In this document: one piece after another, positions 12,001 through 13,000 of the stretch
Numbering within the stretch: position 1 is the first letter of the stretch
Layout of the letters: each line of letters starts with the position of its first letter
Source: Phoronis ovalis
Taxonomy: Eukaryota > Phoronida > Phoronidae
Assembly (NCBI GenBank): GCA_028565635.1
Contig: JAOXYB010041172.1
Span: 1-13,000 of the forward strand
Reading direction: 5' to 3'
DNA length: 13,000 nt
The notes under the pieces: model-generated
Told to the model about the DNA's origin: nothing
What the model saw: the letters and a program-made list of their open reading frames with translations, nothing else
Databases searched by the model: none
Position numbers and translations under genes: made by a program

Positions 12001-12678
12001 ATTCCCTCTGGAGGAGTCTGGGAACTGACCGGATTCTTAAGATAATCATAAATAAGAAACAGGTTGCATCCCCTATCTCAGTTGGTATCTAAGTGATAGA
12101 CTTACAAGATTTATACCTCCTAAATATGGATTTTGAACCCAATTTAACGAAAATATGCTTTCAGATTCACATGGCAACATACCAGTCACTTTAAAGTCAA
12201 AATAAATCACAATATCTGGTAAGCTAAACTGGATTCTTTTACGTGTTTTGTATTTAGTAAGTTTGTAAATATTCCATGATGCGACAAATTAATGTTCAAG
12301 TAAATTGTTACTTAAAATGTGCACCGTTTTTTTCTTAAATGAATTCAACAGAAAGCTTTGCTGCCAGAAATCACTCTGCAGCCGATAATTAAATTTAAAA
12401 CATTAAATGATTTGGTGTACTATTCTTATGTACAGCAAAATAATGAACTGTTTCTCATAAAACCGTACAAGTTATTCCCACTCAATGTCAACTGGCAGAT
12501 AGAGGATAAGAAAAACATTTACATCTTCTTTATGAATGAATAATTTAGTACACATGTAAATATTACAGTTTAACAGTCATACCATGGATGCAGGTACAGT
12601 GTACAATTCTGGCATGATAAACAAACCATTTTCTCCTTTCACTTGTATTCTTTCAAGAGCTTCTCTGAACTCATTAAC
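26..12678 (-). CDS. PHKA: Phosphorylase b kinase regulatory subunit alpha, partial multi-exon gene
   Basis: This is the gene-level entry; exons are listed separately. The product is the alpha regulatory subunit of the (alpha-beta-gamma-delta)4 phosphorylase kinase, a cytosolic enzyme that activates glycogen phosphorylase. Exons lie at 12678-12583, 11896-11789, 11312-11234, 10656-10519, 10026-9917, 9546-9402, 8973-8898, 7838-7747, 6752-6564, 5398-5236, 3141-3063, 2459-2305, 1800-1592, 1272-1174, 939-827, 269-242 and 84-26. They join in one frame to 646 codons, against roughly 1,200 for the whole family protein. Conserved blocks seen include [55 protein letters not shown] and [11 protein letters not shown]. 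The alpha subunit is favoured over beta because the [13 protein letters not shown] and [15 protein letters not shown] blocks follow the alpha pattern. The first third and the C-terminal domain lie outside the window. The last two leftward exons are less certain than the rest. Confidence 0.93.
242..269 (-). CDS. PHKA: Putative 28-base PHKA micro-exon p (HKTVNFIVT)
   Basis: Exon o ends in phase 0 and exon q needs to be entered in phase 1, so they cannot join directly. This segment has an acceptor preceded by a pyrimidine-rich stretch (TTCATTCTTTAG|CAT) and a donor ACTG|GTAACA. It is exactly 28 bases, giving nine codons plus one base, which restores the frame to a GD that leads into STYVSP. The encoded piece is HKTVNFIVT. 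My recollection that some invertebrate alpha subunits have a VMTGD-like stretch at this point supports it weakly. Short length and AT-rich context mean chance is possible. Confidence 0.5.
270..826 (-). other. PHKA intron o-p, 557 bases (if the micro-exon is real)
   Basis: The donor is GTGGTC and the proposed acceptor CTTTAG. I see no other phase-compatible coding segment. Overlapping open stretches on both strands at 270..609 look like chance. If the micro-exon is wrong, another exon could hide here. Confidence 0.5.
827..939 (-). CDS. PHKA: PHKA exon o ([23 protein letters not shown])
   Basis: This exon is phase 1 to phase 0 with 37 whole codons (residues 581 to 617). It reads [20 protein letters not shown], then [17 protein letters not shown]. 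It corresponds to the alpha segment in which a (K)(T/I)(E/S)R(S/T).....L(R/K)SE(M/I)K stretch leads into the PKA site region. The acceptor is TATCAG|AGT; the other AG two bases on would give a stop. The donor is AAG|GTGGTC. A second in-frame GT three bases later (GTG|GTCATA) could add one Val. Reading through would reach a stop after a few codons. Confidence 0.85.
1174..1272 (-). CDS. PHKA: PHKA exon n ([22 protein letters not shown])
   Basis: This exon is phase 1 to phase 1 with 32 whole codons (residues 548 to 579). It encodes [20 protein letters not shown], then [12 protein letters not shown]. The E(A/S)..(L/G)(L/M)[18 protein letters not shown] block is nearly invariant in alpha subunits and sits just before the region phosphorylated in mammals. 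The acceptor is TTGCAG|GAG and the donor ACAG|GTTAGT. The final G plus AG of the next exon codes Glu. Confidence 0.96.
1273..1591 (-). other. PHKA intron m-n, 319 bases
   Basis: This is a GTATAT...TTGCAG intron in which I see nothing further. Confidence 0.7.
1592..1800 (-). CDS. PHKA: PHKA exon m ([11 protein letters not shown]...[15 protein letters not shown])
   Basis: This is the longest exon in the window, phase 2 to phase 1, with 69 whole codons (residues 478 to 546). It encodes [20 protein letters not shown], then [40 protein letters not shown] and ELSRTLKCP. These helices are among the best conserved parts of the alpha subunit: TQE(I/L).VYLAM, (P).LF.EM.R(L/I)R(I/V)GLIIQVMA(T/S)EL. Beta subunits carry a diverged version, so this exon is strong support for alpha. 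The acceptor is TTTTAG|TCC and the donor CCAG|GTATAT. Confidence 0.97.
1801..2304 (-). other. PHKA intron l-m, 504 bases
   Basis: This is a GTATTG...TTTTAG intron. No gene, RNA or repeat is visible. Confidence 0.7.
2305..2459 (-). CDS. PHKA: PHKA exon l ([11 protein letters not shown]...[16 protein letters not shown])
   Basis: This exon is phase 0 to phase 2 with 51 codons (residues 426 to 476). It runs [20 protein letters not shown], then [20 protein letters not shown] and [11 protein letters not shown]. It aligns without gaps to the alpha pattern VG...HWGL(I/V)R..(S/A)G.L.KKV..L..A.TDLL..QK.L(T/S)VG.PP..REK. The acceptor is TTAAG|GCT, weaker than most here. The donor is TTAAG|GTATTG. An upstream AAG|GTGATA site would make the next exon read into a stop after four codons, so it is rejected. 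Confidence 0.95.
2460..3062 (-). other. PHKA intron k-l, 603 bases
   Basis: This is a GTGGGT...CTTAAG intron with a weak pyrimidine tract at the acceptor. It contains the nested inverted repeat at 2720..2842. I see no coding sequence. Confidence 0.7.
2720..2842. repeat. Nested AT-rich inverted repeat
   Basis: The outer arms GGTTCCTTTTTCTTT (2720..2734) and AAAGAAAAAAGAACC (2828..2842) are reverse complements apart from one base. Inside, TTTTCTTTATTAAATAAG (2727..2744) pairs perfectly over 18 bases with 2769..2786, leaving a 24-base loop. A third pairing brings AAGGAAAAGGGAAATAT near 2742 opposite CTATTTCCTTTTTCCTT near 2792. The element could fold as one long hairpin or as smaller competing ones. 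It could be a short foldback element, but I see no target-site duplication. Confidence 0.75.
3063..3141 (-). CDS. PHKA: PHKA exon k (KGSDWDTN...[12 protein letters not shown])
   Basis: This exon is phase 2 to phase 0 with 26 whole codons (residues 400 to 425). After the split Lys it encodes [20 protein letters not shown], then VELYEK. It matches the alpha-family KG.(D/S)W.T......TV(R/Q)(E/D)L..ELY.K. The acceptor is TTCCAG|AGG. Starting two bases later would create an immediate stop. The donor is AAG|GTGGGT. A second GT five bases downstream (GTGG|GTTAGT) gives the wrong phase for the next exon, so the first site is chosen. Confidence 0.92.
3142..5235 (-). other. PHKA intron j-k, 2,094 bases
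   Basis: This is the largest intron in the window (GTAAGT...TTCCAG). It holds the tandem repeat at 3691..4113, and a plus-strand stretch open from 4733 to 5215 whose last part is richer in GC. The remainder is AT-rich and featureless by eye. Confidence 0.7.
3691..4113. repeat. Intronic tandem repeat, unit about 190 bases, about 2.3 copies
   Basis: AACACTCAATGACACACA starts at 3691 and again at 3883, a spacing of 192. AAAACATGAATGGCAAAACAT starts at 3801, 3991 and 4059, so the third copy is truncated and joined after an internal loss. Copies differ by scattered substitutions and small indels. Within the unit, TTCTTACCTAA recurs at about 3750, 3870 and 3940, showing an older duplication nested in the larger one. 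On the minus strand this is TTAGGTAAGAA, a strong donor-like sequence. Confidence 0.85.
5236..5398 (-). CDS. PHKA: PHKA exon j ([15 protein letters not shown])
   Basis: This exon is phase 1 to phase 2 with 53 whole codons (residues 346 to 398). It begins [20 protein letters not shown], a Ser/Thr-rich end of the linker. It continues with [20 protein letters not shown] and ends IHYLYIT, with Lys split over the junction. The block L..(T/C)..(L/M)(H/Q)(E/D)QADI(I/L)(H/Y).LY..KG is strongly conserved in alpha subunits. The acceptor is TCCAG|CTT and the donor CTAA|GTAAGT. The next exon supplies the third base of Lys and continues GSDW, as expected. Confidence 0.94.
5399..6563 (-). other. PHKA intron i-j, 1,165 bases
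   Basis: This is a GTATGC...GTCCAG intron. A minus-strand open stretch at 6180..6443 shows no family resemblance and looks like chance. No RNA gene or repeat is recognised. Confidence 0.65.
6564..6752 (-). CDS. PHKA: PHKA exon i, serine- and arginine-rich linker
   Basis: This exon is phase 1 to phase 1 with 62 whole codons (residues 283 to 344). It starts [20 protein letters not shown] and carries [19 protein letters not shown], then [17 protein letters not shown]. This is the poorly conserved, probably flexible linker between the LTFL block and the EQADI block of the alpha subunit. KRRMS fits the PKA consensus R-R-x-S, and RKRSGS and KRSRSI are further basic-directed serine sites; phosphorylation here is my inference. 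The acceptor is TTCTAG|ATG and the donor GAAG|GTATGC. An internal CAG|GTGGAT site would break the frame with the next exon. Exon assignment rests on phase continuity and the clear flanking exons. Confidence 0.85.
6753..7746 (-). other. PHKA intron h-i, 994 bases
   Basis: This is a GTACAC...TTCTAG intron. Its right part (about 7440 to 7660) is richer in GC than the surroundings and has a tRNA-promoter-like motif, suggesting a SINE remnant. I searched by eye for an extra linker exon and found none; the flanking phases fit without one. Confidence 0.65.
7440..7660. mobile_element. Possible tRNA-derived SINE remnant
   Basis: This stretch stands out from the AT-rich intron. On the plus strand it has AGGTTCGAAGCAGG near 7597, close to the Pol III B-box (GGTTCGANNCC). 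About 30 bases upstream is a weak A-box-like TAAGCAGTAGAGATGG. A short hairpin, AGTTCAC with GTGAACT, lies near 7527 to 7546. No target-site duplication or A-tail was identified, so the boundaries are approximate. It could equally be unrelated unique sequence. Confidence 0.3.
7747..7838 (-). CDS. PHKA: PHKA exon h ([21 protein letters not shown])
   Basis: This exon is phase 2 to phase 1 with 30 whole codons (residues 252 to 281). It encodes [20 protein letters not shown], then [10 protein letters not shown]. The (V/A)(K/Q)LGNL.(E/D)F..TS....LTFL pattern is the alpha-family strand and helix after GGAR. It ends in an acidic EEDES stretch that begins the variable linker. The acceptor is CTGTAG|GGT and the donor ATCAG|GTACAC. 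The last G joins AT of the next exon (Asp). The linker from here is shorter than I expect in vertebrate alpha subunits. Confidence 0.93.
7839..8897 (-). other. PHKA intron g-h, 1,059 bases
   Basis: This is a GTAAGA...CTGTAG intron. It is very AT-rich between about 7960 and 8560, with many A and T homopolymer runs. No open frame shows family resemblance, and I see no clear mobile element. Confidence 0.65.
8898..8973 (-). CDS. PHKA: PHKA exon g ([15 protein letters not shown])
   Basis: This exon is phase 1 to phase 2 with 24 whole codons (residues 227 to 250). It reads [20 protein letters not shown], then INGT. It corresponds to the alpha segment in which (L/V)(A/S)(A/T)(L/I)(R/K)K(L/M)(Q/E)DGY(F/I)GG(A/T)R leads into VKLGNL. 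The acceptor is TTTTAG|ATT and the donor CTAG|GTAAGA. The terminal AG plus G of the next exon codes Arg, restoring GTR-VQLGNL. One difference from vertebrates is GYINGT in place of GYFGGA. Confidence 0.92.
8974..9401 (-). other. PHKA intron f-g, 428 bases
   Basis: This is a GTAAGT...TTTTAG intron. It is AT-rich and I find no gene, RNA or repeat in it. Confidence 0.7.
9402..9546 (-). CDS. PHKA: PHKA exon f ([22 protein letters not shown])
   Basis: This exon is phase 0 to phase 1 with 48 codons (residues 178 to 225). It encodes [20 protein letters not shown], then [20 protein letters not shown] and IPIYHWMI. It matches the alpha-family block FYLALD.......R.(D/E)(L/I)(S/A)YL...W.M.G.PT...PI. 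FYL.LD is the alpha version; beta subunits differ here. The acceptor is TTGCAG|TTT and the donor ATTG|GTAAGT. The last G joins AT of the next exon to give Asp. Confidence 0.95.
9547..9916 (-). other. PHKA intron e-f, 370 bases, GC-AG type
   Basis: The intron starts GCAAGT and ends TTGCAG. It contains a TGTAT/TGTATTG-rich run near 9605 to 9635 and a two-copy repeat of about 50 bases. No gene is seen. Confidence 0.75.
9656..9745. repeat. Two imperfect tandem copies of a unit of about 50 bases
   Basis: The sequence TAGTAAATCAGAG followed by CTTTTACATAAACTACCTT (from 9658) recurs as TAGTAAATCAAAG with CTTTACATTAAACTACCTT (from 9708), a spacing of 50 bases. It lies inside the GC-AG intron. The copies differ by a few substitutions and small indels. 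It looks like a local duplication rather than a known element. Confidence 0.65.
9917..10026 (-). CDS. PHKA: PHKA exon e (GLSGRPF...LATSKLYRI) with GC donor
   Basis: This exon is phase 1 to phase 0 with 36 whole codons (residues 142 to 177). It encodes [20 protein letters not shown], then [16 protein letters not shown]. The (N/L)LSGRP and (G/A)TSKLY motifs are hallmarks of both regulatory subunits, and the final FTPQ is typical of alpha. The acceptor is TTGCAG|GTA. The donor is CAG|GCAAGT, a GC rather than GT 5' splice site. The only nearby GT (CAGGCAA|GTTTGA) would leave phase 1 and throw the next exon out of frame, so the GC site is well supported. Confidence 0.95.
10027..10518 (-). other. 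PHKA intron d-e, 492 bases, flanked by AGGTAAAA
   Basis: This intron has a GTAAAA donor and a TTGCAG acceptor. The eight bases AGGTAAAA span both junctions. A 12-base direct repeat, TCATAAAGTTAC, occurs at 10275 and 10338, with a partial inverted copy near 10393. I see no gene. Confidence 0.7.
10519..10656 (-). CDS. PHKA: PHKA exon d ([22 protein letters not shown])
   Basis: This exon is phase 1 to phase 1 and contributes 45 whole codons (residues 96 to 140), with split residues at both ends. It begins [14 protein letters not shown] and ends [11 protein letters not shown], followed by a split Gly. This is the small helical stretch after DPLNRR, equivalent to the alpha-family sequence ILAE..I...L...G..V.T......I.V.P.RIL..IY..LG. 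The acceptor is TTGCAG|TTG and the donor TTAG|GTAAAA. The next exon also starts GTAAAA, so the splice lies inside a short direct repeat; frame fixes the position. Confidence 0.93.
10657..11233 (-). other. PHKA intron c-d, 577 bases
   Basis: This is a GTGAGT...TTGCAG intron. It is AT-rich and I find no coding frame, RNA or clear repeat in it. Confidence 0.7.
11234..11312 (-). CDS. PHKA: PHKA exon c ([14 protein letters not shown])
   Basis: This exon gives 26 codons plus one base (residues 69 to 94), phase 0 to phase 1. It encodes [14 protein letters not shown], then [12 protein letters not shown]. The G-(F)-L-(S/A)-P/A-GE-(L/I)-DPLNRR motif is diagnostic of phosphorylase kinase alpha and beta subunits. 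It directly continues the WGQS..LLQD block of the preceding exon, as in known family members. The acceptor is TTCCAG|GGC and the donor CAAG|GTGAGT. The final G pairs with TT of the next exon to make Val. Confidence 0.95.
11313..11788 (-). other. PHKA intron b-c, 476 bases
   Basis: This is a standard GTAAGT...TTCCAG intron. It is AT-rich with several long A or T runs. I see no gene, RNA or repeat in it. Confidence 0.7.
11789..11896 (-). CDS. PHKA: PHKA exon b ([14 protein letters not shown])
   Basis: This exon encodes 36 residues (33 to 68 of the visible product), phase 0 to phase 0. It runs from [20 protein letters not shown] to [16 protein letters not shown]. The WGQS-YIL-LL block is one of the strongest signatures shared by alpha and beta subunits and sits at the end of the glucoamylase-like domain. 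The EEY..P....R.P.G..PH.WGQS spacing matches the alpha family exactly. The acceptor is TTACAG|GTA and the donor GAT|GTAAGT, which pairs fully with U1. No tandem alternative sites are evident. Confidence 0.93.
11897..12582 (-). other. PHKA intron a-b, 686 bases
   Basis: This is a GT-AG intron (GTATGA...TTACAG). It contains an unexplained plus-strand open stretch ending at 12543, preceded by a pyrimidine-rich run and an AG, which is discussed in the findings. I recognise no RNA gene or mobile element in the rest. Confidence 0.7.
12583..12678 (-). CDS. PHKA: PHKA exon a ([18 protein letters not shown])
   Basis: This exon encodes 32 residues, phase 0 to phase 0, beginning [18 protein letters not shown] and ending [10 protein letters not shown]. 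It matches the alpha-subunit segment near the end of the glucoamylase-like (GH15-related) N-terminal domain, where vertebrate paralogues have a similar EYREALE...KNG...PELY pattern. The acceptor is CACAG|GTT and the donor ATG|GTATGA. It is the most upstream PHKA exon in the window, so residue numbers used in the other entries count from here. The vertebrate pattern reads PLVPELY where this protein has LFIMPELY, an ordinary divergence. Confidence 0.88.
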
Positions 12679-13000
12679 CTGTGAACAAAGGCAATACCAA
12701 CAATGAAACTAAATGTGCGATGTACACAGCACTTTATGAAGAAATAAAAAGAAATTATAATAAAACGATCCAAGGAAGCAAAAGTACAGAGTGGATCAAT
12801 ACAAGATCAACATGTAGATAAAATAATGAAAAAGAAATTAAATATAAGAAGAAAACACTCCTGATTTCTAATGTTTCAATTAAGGCTAAGTCGGACCCTC
12901 GTCCCCATTTAAATAAAAATTCCTGAAAAATCCGCATTACATTTTTTTCATATAAAATAAATGTTTTCTGAAACTTTAACATTCATGCTATGTTATGGTG
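12679..13000 (-). other. Intron upstream of the first visible PHKA exon, partial
   Basis: These 322 bases are AT-rich and hold no segment resembling the alpha-subunit block that should precede residue VNEF. The acceptor at its left end reads TTCACAG. A minus-strand open stretch at 12755..12982 has no family resemblance and looks like chance. The next upstream exon must lie beyond the right edge. Confidence 0.6.

Noticed and set aside
26-12678. Assignment to the beta subunit (PHKB) of phosphorylase kinase
   Set aside because: The shared motifs (DPLNRR, SGRP, TSKLY) fit both subunits, but [31 protein letters not shown] and [12 protein letters not shown] follow the alpha pattern much more closely.
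1-13000. Bacterial features, CRISPR arrays, rRNA or tRNA genes
   Set aside because: There are no regularly spaced repeats, no operon-like frames and no complete cloverleaf that I can see; the splice structure shows an animal gene.

Overview
The window looks like nuclear DNA of an invertebrate animal. It is AT-rich, has no bacterial-style operons or long ORFs, and its coding sequence sits in short exons (28 to 209 bases) separated by introns of about 160 to 2,100 bases. I cannot name the species. A marine invertebrate such as a mollusc would fit the composition and intron sizes, but that is a guess.

One gene explains nearly all recognisable coding sequence. It is the regulatory alpha subunit of phosphorylase b kinase (PHKA), on the minus strand, with its 5' end off the right edge and its 3' end off the left edge. 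I can place fifteen exons with good support (from 12678 down to 827) and two more with moderate support (269..242 and 84..26). Every junction is phase-compatible. The seventeen exons sum to 1,938 bases, or 646 codons, without a stop. Fourteen of the sixteen complete introns are standard GT-AG with ordinary sites, one has an unusual GC donor, and the last two leftward junctions rest mainly on phase. From right to left the protein runs from the end of the N-terminal glucoamylase-like region ([15 protein letters not shown]), through the SGRP/TSKLY and WQMLGRP blocks, a serine- and arginine-rich linker, the ADI..LYITKGSDW block, the [15 protein letters not shown] block, the [22 protein letters not shown] helices and the [19 protein letters not shown] block, to the start of the phosphorylated region (RRRS). 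The N-terminal third and the conserved C-terminal domain are outside the window.

In the enzyme, alpha and beta subunits hold back the catalytic gamma subunit, which phosphorylates glycogen phosphorylase. PKA phosphorylation and calcium/calmodulin relieve that inhibition.

The introns contain a tandem repeat of about 190 bases carrying repeated donor-like sites (3691..4113), a nested AT-rich inverted repeat (2720..2842), a possible SINE remnant (about 7440 to 7660), a two-copy 50-base repeat (about 9656 to 9745) and two unexplained plus-strand open stretches (4733..5215 and about 12351..12543). I see no undescribed system. The locus is a conserved metabolic regulator with a few interesting splicing details.
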